Assembly (NCBI RefSeq): GCF_003730015.1
Contig: NZ_RJTU01000053.1
Location: 1 to 64,000, forward strand
Direction: 5' to 3'
Source of the DNA: Epilithonimonas hominis
GTDB taxonomy: Bacteria > Bacteroidota > Bacteroidia > Flavobacteriales > Weeksellaceae
DNA: 64,000 bases
In this document: one piece after another, positions 17,911 through 28,200 of the stretch
Layout of the letters: every line of letters begins with the position of its first letter
How positions within the stretch are numbered: the stretch's first letter is position 1
Program-made: the position numbers and the translations under genes
Notes under the pieces: generated by a model
Seen by the model: only the letters and a program-made list of their open reading frames with translations
Databases searched by the model: none
Told to the model about the DNA's origin: nothing

Positions 17911-17947
17911 CAAAGTTAATCAAACAATAGTTGTACCAACAACTATT
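17911..17947 (-). promoter_or_regulatory. MarR operon promoter and operator
   Basis: On the minus strand TAACTTTG (17918-17911) fits the Bacteroidetes -7 box TAnnTTTG. A perfect 9-base inverted repeat, AATAGTTGT and ACAACTATT with a 4-base spacer (17926-17947), covers the -33 position. That is the expected geometry for repression by a MarR dimer. The predicted leader is about 14 bases. Confidence 0.78.
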
Positions 17948-18127
17948 TATGTTAAATTTTTTTTAATCTTAATATCATTGAGATGACATAAGCTTTTGAT
18001 TTAATTATTGTTAAGATAATTTGTGATTAGTCAAAATGAACTATGGCTAAAAAAAAGCTGTTCATAATTTCGATAGATATCTACGGAAGATGATTGCATT
18101 AGTAGGACTAGACATCATATTTATAAA
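17948..18127. other. intergenic region, nothing recognised
   Basis: This stretch lies between the MarR operator and the terminator of the antiporter gene. I see no open frame or structured RNA in it. Confidence 0.5.
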
Positions 18128-18160
18128 CAAAAACACTTCCAAAAATGGAAGAGTTTTTTT
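18128..18160 (-). terminator. intrinsic terminator of the antiporter gene
   Basis: The minus strand reads CTCTTCCA, loop, TGGAAGTG, then a T-run. It overlaps the stop codon of the antiporter frame. Confidence 0.75.
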
Positions 18161-19766
18161 AGTGGAAATTCGGGTTAATTTTTAGATCGTTGAGATCCAA
18201 TTGGAGTTCTGCTTTTCTGATTTCTTTATCATCATAATATTTTTCGCGCCTCATTTGGAATATAGCAAGTCTTTGCTTCTGATAGATTTCTTTCAAAATA
18301 GTTTCAAATCTTTCCATTTCTTGACTTGTACAAGTGTTACATTCAAAAATATCAAGCTGATTTTCAGTATTCTCCGTTTCGGTCAGGATTTGAGAATAGT
18401 AATTTTTTAAAAGATTACTCCTTTCAATCATCTCATAGTAATTAGTATTTATATGATTGAGAGCCAGACGGTTTAGGCTTATTTTAATCTGAGCTTCCTG
18501 TTGTTCTTGAGGTAAGACATAATCTATAGCTGGAATTTTTAGCTTTTTCACCAGAAGAGGCAATGTAAGGCCCTGTATCACCAGTGTTATGAATATGACA
18601 ATAAAAGTGATGAGCAGGATAAGATTTCTATGTGGGAAAGGCGAGCCATTATCCAAAGCAAAGGGAATCGATAGTGCGGTGGCGAGAGACACAACTCCTC
18701 TCATCCCTGTCCAGCCAATAACTAAAGGAACTTTCCAGCCGGGTGACTGCTCTTTTCGAACAGATTTGAAAAGCCATCTTGGGATAAAGGTCGTTGGATA
18801 TACCCACAGAAATCTTATCAGGATGATCACGAGACTGATGATAACACCGTATTTTATACCTTGAATTAAGGAGGACTCTTCCAAGCCATTGATAATAGAG
18901 GGAAGGGATAGTCCAATTAGTACGAAAACCATCGCATTCATCACAAAAATAACTGTGGTCTATACGCCGAGCATATTCAACCGTGTATTTCCGTTTTTGA
19001 AAATCTCGTGAGATCTGTAGGATATGAAAAGTCCGCCCGTAACCACAGCCATTACACCCGAAAAATGAAATTGCTCTGCACCAAGATATAACAGATAAGG
19101 AGTCATTAATGTAAGTGCAGCATCTATGGCTGAAGTGGTAGGCAAAAACCGGTGAATCAAATACATAATTGTGGCACCAATCAATCCGACTACAATTCCC
19201 ATTCCTGCGACTAAAAAAAACTGACCCACAGCCTGATGTATAGAAAAAGTTCCTGTAAGGATTGCAGCCAATGCAAAACGAAAAACGATAAGCGATGAGG
19301 CGTCATTCACCAGACTTTCGCCTTCTAAGATGCTTAAGATTCTTTTAGGTACAGGTAAGCCTTTTAGAACAGTAGTTGCCGCTACAGCATCTGGTGGAGA
19401 AACGATTCCGCCCAAAAGAAAGCCTAAAGCTAATGTAAATCCAGGAATCAGAGCTTGTGATAGATAAGCAACGATTAAAGATGTGGCAAATACTAACCCA
19501 AATGCTAATAATGATATAGGACGTTTCCACCTCCAGAAATCATTCCAGGATGTGTACCAGGCGGCTTCATAGAGCAAGGGCGGCAGGAATATCAGAAACA
19601 CAAGATCTGGATCCAGTTCCACATCCGGTATACCAGGTAATAGGCTGATGACCAATCCCGCTAAAACCAAAAATATAGGATAAGCGATCTTCATTTTTTG
19701 GGCGGCCATTACCATCATAAATACGGAAAATAGTAAAGCCAATATCAGTAATAAATTATGATGCAT
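18159..19766 (-). pseudogene. CPA1 Na+/H+ antiporter interrupted by an amber codon
   Basis: Two open frames of 268 and about 266 codons lie in the same reading frame, separated only by a TAG at 18960-18962. Joined, they make a normal 535-residue cation:proton antiporter of the CPA1 (NhaP/YjcE) family: about twelve membrane segments and then a roughly 120-residue hydrophilic tail. Conserved parts lie on both sides, such as GGIVSPPDAVAATTVLKG and EGESLVNDASSLI before, and TGMRGVVSLATALSIPFAL after. The interrupted spot reads NMLGV-stop-TTVIFVMNAMVF, where relatives usually have Trp, so one TGG to TAG change explains it. It could be a recent nonsense mutation, suppressed, or a sequencing error. 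A residual protein would lack half the membrane domain. Confidence 0.85.
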
Positions 19767-20015
19767 TTTATAACTTTAAAATATTTTTGAGTAAAAATAT
19801 AATTATACAGTCTAAATTCCTAAAGATCTGAATAATTATATGATAAACGAATGGTTAAAAGTATTGCGTAGTAGGTAAATGTTTAATTTTTAGAAGATTA
19901 TAAATATAGATCACTATCACAATATTATTTTTTTTATTTCGTAAAATTTTTATAGCTATTTGTAACTTTTAAATAAGGTTTTATACCAATTAATTTAAAT
20001 ATCAGAATCTAACAA
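19767..20015. other. divergent intergenic region
   Basis: This AT-rich region lies between the divergent antiporter and M13 peptidase genes and must hold both promoters. TAACTTTT near 19970 is one mismatch from the -7 box for the peptidase. No other feature is seen. Confidence 0.4.
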
Positions 20016-22040
20016 ATGAAAAAGATCTCTCTTAGTGCTTTGATGCTTGCTTCTTTTTTCAGAATGACATCGGCACAAACAAAACAAGCTGCATTAGATC
20101 TCAACTACATGGACACATCTGTGCGTCCGCAAGATGACTTCTACAGCTATGTGAACGGCACATGGATGAAAACGGCTAAAATTCCTGCAGATAAACCTAG
20201 CTGGGGTTCATTCAATCAACTTAGGGAAACGACCGATAACAACTCACTTCTTCTTTTGGATAACATCCTGAAAGAAAAATTTGAGAATGGATCGGAAGGT
20301 CAAAAAATCCAAGCGCTGTATGAAACTTATATGGACATGAACAAGCGTAATGCGGACGGATTGAACCCTATTAAAGCAGATCTTGCAAAAATTGATGCCA
20401 TTAAAAACCTTTCCGACCTGCAGAAATATCTGACTGAAGCCACAAGAAGAGGTGAGAATGCATTCTACGGATGGGGTGTAGACGGAGATCTCAAAAATTC
20501 TAAAATGAATGCTGTTTATCTGGGCGATGCGTCTTTAGGGCTTGGAAGAGACTATTATCAGAAAGAATCTCCTAAGAATGCAGAAACTATTGCGGAATAC
20601 AAAAAATATGTAGCAAAGGTTCTTACAGAGATCGGATATAAAAATGCTGATGCTGTAGCGAGTCAAATAGTAGACTTTGAAAAGAAAATGGCGAAAACAT
20701 TGCTGACTAATGAGCAGATCCGTGATGCCAACCTACAGTACAATCCGAAAACATTACCAGAACTGAAAACGCTGGTAAAAAATGTAAATCTTGCAAAATA
20801 CCTTACTGATGCTGGCGTTAATACGGATAAAGTAATTATCGGAGAACTGAATTACTATAAAAATCTAGACACGTTTCTTACAGAAAAAAATATCCCGCTG
20901 ATCAAGGATTATCTTAAATTCCATCTGACTTCCGGTAGCGCAAGTTATCTTAACCAGAAAATGGATGATATTAAGTTTGATTTCTACAGCAAATATCTAC
21001 AAGGTCAAAAGGAACAAAGAGCACTCAACAAAAGAGCATTATCATTGATAAATGGTGTCGTAGGTGAGGCTTTCGGAAAGGTGTATGTAGAAAAGTATTT
21101 TACACCGGAAGCTAAAGCTCAGATGATGACTTACGTTGATTATCTGAAGAAAAGCTTTGCAATGCATATCAATAATCTTGCTTGGATGTCATCAGTAACT
21201 AAGCAGAAAGCGATGGATAAGCTGAATAAGTTCACGGTTAAAATTGCTTACCCGGACAAATGGAAAGATTATTCTAAATTACAACTTAAATCTGAGAAAG
21301 ATGGAGGAACATTGTATTCTAACCTTCAAAATGTAGAAAGCTGGAGTTATAATAAAGAATTAGAAAAAATTGGCAAACCTGTAGATAAATCCGAATGGGG
21401 AATGTCTCCGCAAACGGTAAATGCTTATTATAATCCTGTAAATAATGAGATCGTATTCCCTGCTGCTATTCTTCAGCCTCCTTTCTTCAATCCAAATGCA
21501 GATGCTGCGGTTAATTTCGGGGCAATCGGTGGTGTAATTGGTCACGAAATGACGCACGGTTTTGATGACAGTGGTGCGCAATTCGATGGTGACGGTAATC
21601 TTACAGACTGGTGGACTGCAGAAGATAAAACCAATTTTGAAAAAGCAACAAAGAGCTTAGCTTCTCAATATGACAAATATGAGCCAGTGAAAGATGTTCA
21701 CGTAAATGGTACGTTTACCAATGGTGAAAATATTGCAGATCTTGGTGGTGTTAATATCGCTTTTGATGCTTTGCAAATGTATCTTAAAGATAAAGGAAAT
21801 CCTGGCAAAATTGACGGGTATACTCCTGAACAGAGATTTTTCCTAAGCTGGGCAACTGTTTGGAGAACGTTATCTACGGACAAGTATATGAGCAATCAGG
21901 TGAAGACAGATCCGCATTCTCCAGGTTTCTTCAGAAGCTTTGGACCGTTGGTTAACACAGATGCTTTTTATAAGGCATTTGATCTTAAGGAAGGCGATAA
22001 ACTTTATAAAAAGCCGGAAGAAAGAATTAAGATTTGGTAA
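20016..22040 (+). CDS. M13 family zinc metallopeptidase (PepO/neprilysin-like)
   Basis: A 674-residue exported endopeptidase. The signal peptide ends at TSAQ (about residue 21). The zinc motif HEMTH is at 510-514 and the third ligand is Glu571 in ENIADLGG; NAYYNP and FPAAILQPPFF are the family's substrate-binding elements. The length equals typical M13 enzymes. It lacks a T9SS tail and a lipobox, so it is probably periplasmic. It is transcribed alone and followed by a good terminator. The family cleaves oligopeptides. Confidence 0.95.
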   Translation: MKKISLSALMLASFFRMTSAQTKQAALDLNYMDTSVRPQDDFYSYVNGTWMKTAKIPADKPSWGSFNQLRETTDNNSLLLLDNILKEKFENGSEGQKIQALYETYMDMNKRNADGLNPIKADLAKIDAIKNLSDLQKYLTEATRRGENAFYGWGVDGDLKNSKMNAVYLGDASLGLGRDYYQKESPKNAETIAEYKKYVAKVLTEIGYKNADAVASQIVDFEKKMAKTLLTNEQIRDANLQYNPKTLPELKTLVKNVNLAKYLTDAGVNTDKVIIGELNYYKNLDTFLTEKNIPLIKDYLKFHLTSGSASYLNQKMDDIKFDFYSKYLQGQKEQRALNKRALSLINGVVGEAFGKVYVEKYFTPEAKAQMMTYVDYLKKSFAMHINNLAWMSSVTKQKAMDKLNKFTVKIAYPDKWKDYSKLQLKSEKDGGTLYSNLQNVESWSYNKELEKIGKPVDKSEWGMSPQTVNAYYNPVNNEIVFPAAILQPPFFNPNADAAVNFGAIGGVIGHEMTHGFDDSGAQFDGDGNLTDWWTAEDKTNFEKATKSLASQYDKYEPVKDVHVNGTFTNGENIADLGGVNIAFDALQMYLKDKGNPGKIDGYTPEQRFFLSWATVWRTLSTDKYMSNQVKTDPHSPGFFRSFGPLVNTDAFYKAFDLKEGDKLYKKPEERIKIW

Positions 22041-22069
22041 AATACTCATCAAATTTATAATAGTACAAC

Positions 22070-22100
22070 ATCCTGTGGAGCAATTCACAGGATTTTTTTT
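22070..22100 (+). terminator. intrinsic terminator after M13 peptidase
   Basis: ATCCTGTG and CACAGGAT form an 8-base stem with an 8-base loop, followed by a run of T. Confidence 0.88.
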
Positions 22101-22232
22101 GTAAAGAAGCTGATTGCTACCTACAGAAGATGTATTTAATATCCATTACGATTAGTAATATAAAAATGACTGTATTTTAAATCGGTCAAAAATCAGCAAT
22201 ACAATTATAAGCTATAAAGATCTGTTTTTAAA

Positions 22233-22262
22233 ACAAAAACCCGCTTCTAGAAGCGGGTTAAA
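22233..22262 (-). terminator. intrinsic terminator of the T9SS protein gene
   Basis: A perfect 11-base-arm palindrome (arm AACCCGCTTCT) is followed on the minus strand by a T-rich tail. It lies downstream of the frameshifted secreted-protein gene. Confidence 0.85.
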
Positions 22263-22280
22263 AATTATATCTGTAGAAGA

Positions 22281-23346
22281 TTATTTTTTGATGAATTTTT
22301 GTGTAGCAGTACCTTTATCCGTCGTTATTTTAATAAGATAAACTCCATTTTGAAGGTTTCTTACATCTAATTGATCATTTAAAAGTTGTGTAGGCACAGA
22401 TTTCCCAGATGCATCGTAGACTTGTACTGCGCTTACCTTATAGTTATTATCAAATTTTAAATAATCTGTAGTTGGATTTGGAAATACCGAAATTGAAACT
22501 GATTTATTATTAGTAATATCGTTTACCGCTAATAGATCTACTGTATTAGTCGCTTTTAACTTAATATTGTCAAATAAAATATTTGCAGCTACGGTGTTAC
22601 TTGTTACAGTAGTGTTTGGCACAGCTAATACTTGAATGTTTGCGAGATTTGGAGTTGCTCCGGCTGCTGAACCTTGGAAAAACTCATCTAAAACAACAAC
22701 ATTAGTAGCTTCATTTATAATTTTATAAGATATTTCGCCAGATACAGAATCCCACGCAATTCCCACTTTGTACCAGGTGTCCGCAGCTAAAGCTGTATTA
22801 TATGTATAACCCCAGTTTCCTACTGTTTGTCCAGTTGTTCCATTGATATTAGCAGGATCCGAATATGCTATAAGTGTATGTTGTTTGGTTGCCATGTTTA
22901 ATGCAAATCCAATGACACATTGATTAGCAGAAGATCCATCCCATAAATAAACCCGTGCAGTATTTTGTGAAGTGGTCGCAGCGCCGCTGTACACATCAAA
23001 TTCATACTGAAGAATGTTGTTTCCTGGTGTTCTGGTTCCCCAGACAGACGTTAGCTTGTTGTTCTGGTTAATCTGCTTAGTTCCTGTAGTACTCGCAGAT
23101 CCCAAAATAGACAAGACTTTGCCGTGAACAGTAGTGTTATTGGTTACTTGAAAATTAGTTACAGCAGAATTGGCAGCAGTAGTTGCCGCTGTAGTGTACC
23201 AGCCGCCTTGGCCCGCAGTAGTTCCCGTGATATCAGTACCAAGGTTTCCTAGGGTCAAAGCTTCAAAATTTTCATTAAAAATAGATTGTGCGTAAAAAGA
23301 GATGGATGTGCTCGCCAAGAGGCAAGAAAGTAGAATTTTTTTTCAT
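22281..23346 (-). CDS. T9SS-sorted secreted protein with a frameshift in the signal peptide
   Basis: The open frame encodes about 345 residues: a jelly-roll/laminin-G-like domain (with LAADTWYKVGIAWDS) and a C-terminal T9SS type A sorting domain that begins near VFPNPTTDYLKF and ends in KFIKK. No ATG opens this frame. An ATG at 23344-23346 is followed by eight A and runs into the wrong frame. With seven A the same ATG gives a textbook signal peptide starting MKKILLSCLLAS and continuing into YAQ. The gene is therefore disrupted by +1 in a homopolymer, or read through by slippage, or the base is an error. The function of the secreted domain is unknown; it may bind glycans. Confidence 0.75.
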
Positions 23347-23441
23347 AATATTATAAATTTATCAAATTTAATACGAATATAAAGTTTTTTTTAAATTATT
23401 AAAAGGAAATTAACATCAAAATTTAAATAGTATTAGTGAAA

Positions 23442-23471
23442 CAAAAAAGCCACTCCTGTGCAAGAAGTGGC
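23442..23471 (-). terminator. intrinsic terminator of the GEVED/T9SS gene
   Basis: AGCCACT and AGTGGCT pair around an 11-base loop, with six T on the minus strand after the stem. Confidence 0.85.
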
Positions 23472-23495
23472 TGTATAATTTAATTAAGTTTCAAA

Positions 23496-25082
23496 TTATT
23501 TTTTAATCGCTTTGAAAGTTTTCACGCTTCCGTCTTCCATCTTAAGGTTTACGATATATAATCCTTCTTTAAGATTAGATAAGTTGATTTCTGCAGCTGG
23601 CTCCAGAGATTTAACCGCTCTTCCAGACATATCATTTACAGTAATTGACTTAACGCCTTTTACATCAGATATTTTCAAGATGTCTTTGAATGGATTAGGA
23701 TATACAGAAATATCAGCTTTATTAAGGTCAGATACCGCTAGGAATGATTTATAATTAATAGTGTAGTCTTCAACTTGTCCATTAGTTAAATCCGTACAAG
23801 CTGTCGTTAATGGTGAGTTAATAGTAGCACCAGTATAATTGTATTTAACTCTCAGTCTTTTTGGACCTAATTTAGCTCCAGTAGGTATTGCTAGGTTGCC
23901 AGAAAGAGTTGCTTTTCCATTGGTCACAGTCGTTGTTCTTAAAATGGTGGCTGTAGTATTAAAATAGGATTCGCCTGCATCTAGGAAGTCTCCATCCTCG
24001 TTCCAGTCGATAAATACAGCAGCACCCCAACCATTATTTGCAACTCCAATTCCTGTTACACTAAAAGGTATTGTGGTCATATTATTTTTCACTTCAATTG
24101 CAGTACTTGTGAAACTTTGATTTGTAGCAAATGATCCAACCGTAGTAGCTGTAGCGTCTGAACTATTAGTTACTCCATTCAAAGTGAAAGAGGTAATTGG
24201 AGCTATTGAGGTTGGAACACTAGATGTAAATGGACCGCAATAAGGGGCGTACGGGTTTGCTCCTGTTGTAAAGCTTGTTTCAGTACATCCTGTAGCGTCG
24301 CCAATGTCATTAGTAGCAACAATTTTTAAGTAATAAGTTGTGTTGGCTAGTAATGGAGGATTGTTTGTAAGGGTTGCTCCTGATGCTGCAACTGCTCCAT
24401 TAATAACATCTGTTGCTCCCGGTGCTGTTCCTAGATATAATTTGTATCCAGAAGCTCCCGCAGCATCTGCCCAAGTGAAAGTAGTTCTTACGTTAACATC
24501 TGTAGCTCCATTAGCTGGGCTTGTTGCGGTTGTACAAGAAGGTACAGTAGTTGGTGTAGTGTCGTTAACAACACTGTCAAACATTAAGTACCACTGGTCT
24601 GTATCTACAGCGTGAAAACCAACATAAACCGTTTGTCCCACATAAGGCGTGAGGTCTAAAGTGACTTTTGTCCAAGCACCAGGTGCTTTTGAAGTAGCTT
24701 TTAGGGTAGTAGTAAACGCAGCTGCTGTAGGAGTGGTAGTTGATAGCATTACGTTATAATTTTCCGTAAATGTGGAGCTATAACTTGCAACATAAAATGA
24801 TAACCTGTCATTTACACCAGCTTGAACAGTAATGGCTGGTGTTACTAAATAGTCATCATGCGCTGCAGCGTCATACTGAATTCTGGCAACGTTGGATCCG
24901 GATTGTGCAGCTGTTACTGATCCGCCACCAGGAACTGTTCCAAATACAAAGCCATTGACGTCTCCGCCATTGATAACAGTCCACCCAGCTGGTATTGTAA
25001 TGCCTGCGTCAAAATTTTGTACAAACTGAGCATTGGCAAAGATTCCCAAAGCTATAAAGCTTGAAAGTAAAAGTTTCTTCAT
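23496..25082 (-). CDS. secreted multidomain T9SS protein (choice-of-anchor J, Fn3, GEVED)
   Basis: A 528-residue secreted protein starting at MKKLLLSSFIALGIFANAQ, a clear Sec signal; an upstream in-frame ATG is unlikely. After the signal comes a cleaved-adhesin/choice-of-anchor-J domain (about 20-175, with DDYLVTPAI), a fibronectin-III-like domain (about 185-275, with GYKLYLGTAPG and TTYYLKIVATND) and a GEVED domain (FIDWNEDGDFLDAGE, then GQVEDYTI). The C-terminus is a T9SS type A sorting domain (SVYPNPFKDILKI to TFKAIKK). It should be exported to the cell surface or medium. Such proteins are usually adhesins or accessory parts of hydrolases; no catalytic domain is visible. Confidence 0.88.
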   Translation of the reverse strand: MKKLLLSSFIALGIFANAQFVQNFDAGITIPAGWTVINGGDVNGFVFGTVPGGGSVTAAQSGSNVARIQYDAAAHDDYLVTPAITVQAGVNDRLSFYVASYSSTFTENYNVMLSTTTPTAAAFTTTLKATSKAPGAWTKVTLDLTPYVGQTVYVGFHAVDTDQWYLMFDSVVNDTTPTTVPSCTTATSPANGATDVNVRTTFTWADAAGASGYKLYLGTAPGATDVINGAVAASGATLTNNPPLLANTTYYLKIVATNDIGDATGCTETSFTTGANPYAPYCGPFTSSVPTSIAPITSFTLNGVTNSSDATATTVGSFATNQSFTSTAIEVKNNMTTIPFSVTGIGVANNGWGAAVFIDWNEDGDFLDAGESYFNTTATILRTTTVTNGKATLSGNLAIPTGAKLGPKRLRVKYNYTGATINSPLTTACTDLTNGQVEDYTINYKSFLAVSDLNKADISVYPNPFKDILKISDVKGVKSITVNDMSGRAVKSLEPAAEINLSNLKEGLYIVNLKMEDGSVKTFKAIKK

Positions 25083-25213
25083 AATTATTTTAATTTTAAA
25101 ATTCGTCCAAATATAATAAGTACTTTTCAATTAAACAATTAAAATTTTGAATAATTTTCAATTAATATTTTATTTTAATTTGAGGATATTTTATTGCTAA
25201 ATTAATTTATAAT

Positions 25214-25250
25214 AAAAAATCCAACTAAATTTAAAACTTAATTGGATTTG
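25214..25250 (-). terminator. intrinsic terminator of dnaE
   Basis: An imperfect hairpin (AATCCAA pairing with TTGGATT, longer with mismatches) is followed on the minus strand by a T-run. Confidence 0.65.
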
Positions 25251-25277
25251 TAAAGCTAGAATAGATTATTTATTTGG

Positions 25278-28200
25278 TTAATTCAAAAAAACCTCGTAAT
25301 TATTAATTTGATGAATCACTTCCAAAAGATTTTCATTGATGTTAATCTTATGCTGCATAGAAACCACTTCTAAAACAGATTCGTCTTCCGGATTTTTGAT
25401 AAAGAAATTAAGTTTTTGCTCGCCTTGATTTTGTATGATGTTTTCTTTGAAAAACTCAATATCAGATTGCCGTAATGAATTTAGCGGAACTACAACGGAT
25501 AAACTTTTAGCAAATTTTTCGAATGCTTCTTTCAGCTCCAGAACTTCATTCACATTTACAAATACACGTCCGTCTTTTCCTTGAGAATATTTGATTTTCA
25601 TAATCACGAATCGTTGAACTTCCAATTTATCTTTCAATCGCATATAATCTCTATCGCCCAATCGGAAAGAATAAGAACCTGTGTAGTCTTCTAACATTAC
25701 AAAAGCTACTTTTTCCCCACTTCGGAAACCATCTGTCACACGATATTCAGTAATTAGACCCGCAACAGTATATTCTTTAGTATTGTCTTTCTCATTCATT
25801 TTGTCTTTCCAGCTTTTCTTTTCCTCAAACAATTCTGCTGTTTTTGGTGGGAAAGCCAAGTCTTTGAAAGCCTCCACTTCTTCCAAATTCAGGAAGTTAA
25901 AGTTTCCTTTTGGCTCTGCCTTTTTTGTAGATTCTTCGATGATTTCGTCTTCCAATCCAGGATCATCAGAAACTAAAATGTCAGGAACTTCGTCATCGGG
26001 AGAACTATCTTTTTCTAAAATGGGAACCACTTCTTCCAAAACAATTTCTTCTTTCTTCTCTTCCAAAACGGCTTTTTTAGAAAGTACGCCTTGCAAAAAT
26101 TGAAATTGATATTTGAACTCGTCTAGCGGATGAGCAGAGAGATAAAACCCGATGATTTCTTTTTCCTTATTCAGTTTGTGCATATTAGGCCATTCTGCGC
26201 AAGGCAATAACTTGGGCTGTTCTATTTTTACCTCTTCTGCAAAATCTGCAAAAAGCGAATTTTCCATTTCGTTTTTACTCTCCTGGAAACTTTGCCCGTA
26301 GCGCAGTAGTCTTTCCAGATTGGTTCTTCCTGCTGTGTCAATATCAAAATATTGTCCGCGGTGATAAGAATCCAATTCATCAAATGCACCAGCAATAACC
26401 AAACTTTCCGCCACTCTTTTATTGACTTGAGAAGAAGGAACACGCTCAAAAAACTCATAAATCGTTTTGAATCTTCCGTTTTGTCTCTCTTTGGTGATAG
26501 CCTCACTTGGACCTTCGCCAATTCCTTTGATGGCGCCCAAACCAAAACGAATCTGACCTTTGTCATTTACAGAGAATTTATATTGAGACTCATTCACATC
26601 GGGACCCAAAACATCTACACCTATCGCTTTACAATCTTCCATAAACATCGTGATAGAAGCGGTATTGTTGATGTTATTGCTCATCACACTTGCCATATAT
26701 TCAGCCGGATAATTGGCTTTTAGGTAGGCAGTCTGGTAGGCAATCCACGCATAACAAGTAGAGTGGGATTTGTTAAAAGCATATTCCGCAAAGGCTTTCC
26801 AGTCATTCCAGATTTTTTCTAATCTATCCTCGTCCAGATTGTTTTTTCGTCCACCTTCTATAAACTTCGGATACATTTTGTTGAGGACGTCAATCTGCTT
26901 TTTACCCATCGCTTTTCTCAGCGTATCGGCCTCACCTTTGGTAAAGTTGGCGAGTTTCTGAGACAAGAGCATTACCTGCTCCTGATACACTGTGATGCCA
27001 TAAGTTTCTTCCAGATATTCTTGCGTTTCCGGTAAATCATAAATGATTTCTTCTGTTCCGTGTTTCCTGTTGATGAAATTCGGAATGTATTTAATTGGAC
27101 CAGGTCTGTACAGCGCATTCATTGCAATAAGATCTGCAAAAACAGTTGGTTTCAGCTCTCGCATATATTTTTGCATTCCCGGACTTTCATATTGGAAAAT
27201 CCCGATAGTTCGCCCTTCTTTGAATAACTGATACGTTTTAGCATCATCCAGCGGAATAGCATCCGGGTCAATATCAACACCGTGACGTTCTTTAACCAGT
27301 TTTACGGCATCTTTAATAATCGTTAAAGTTCTCAGACCTAGAAAGTCCATTTTCAGCAGACCTGCGCTTTCCGCAACAGAGTTGTCGAATTGGGAAACCA
27401 AAATATCGGCATCTTTCGCAGCAATGGTAATCGGAACAAGGTTGCTAACAGGTTCTGGCGTGATGATTACACCACAAGCGTGGATTCCTGTATTACGGAT
27501 GCAGCCTTCCATTTTTTTGGCACTTTCCAAAACGGAAAATCTAGAATCGTTTTCGTTGTTCAGGATGGCCTTCATTTCATCTACCAGTTGTTGCTCTTCC
27601 GGTTTCAGTTTATCATATTTTGATAATGCTTTGGCGATATTCATCCCAGGTGTAGATGGGATTAATTTGGCAATCATATTGGTTTCCGGAATAGAAAGAT
27701 CCAAAACTCTTCCTGCATCTTTTATAGCAGATTTGCCTCCTAAAACAGAATAAGTGATGATTTGCGCCACTTGATCCTGTCCATATTTGTCCACCACCCA
27801 TTTGATGATTTTATCTCGTCCTTCATCATCAAAATCGATATCGATGTCGGGCATCGAAACCCTTTCCGGATTCAGGAATCTCTCGAAAAGTAAATCGTAT
27901 TTAATCGGGTCCACATTGGTAATTCCAATACAATAAGCAACTGCAGATCCCGCCGCAGATCCACGGCCGGGACCAACCCAAACGCCCATATTTCGGGCCT
28001 CATTACAGAAATCCTGAACAATCAAAAAGTAGCCTGGATAACCGGTGTTGGCAATTACATCCAGCTCAAAATCAAGGCGTTCTTTTATTTCTGGCGTGAT
28101 GCCTGTTTCTGTGTAACGTTTTTTTGCACCTTCATATGTAAGGAAAGTAAGATACGCCATTTCGCCGCGCTTTCCACCGTCTAAATCATCTTCCGGATGG

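Noticed and set aside
25083-25130. Upstream ATG of the GEVED/T9SS protein
   Set aside because: It would put 16 polar and aromatic residues before a clear signal peptide starting MKKLLLSS.
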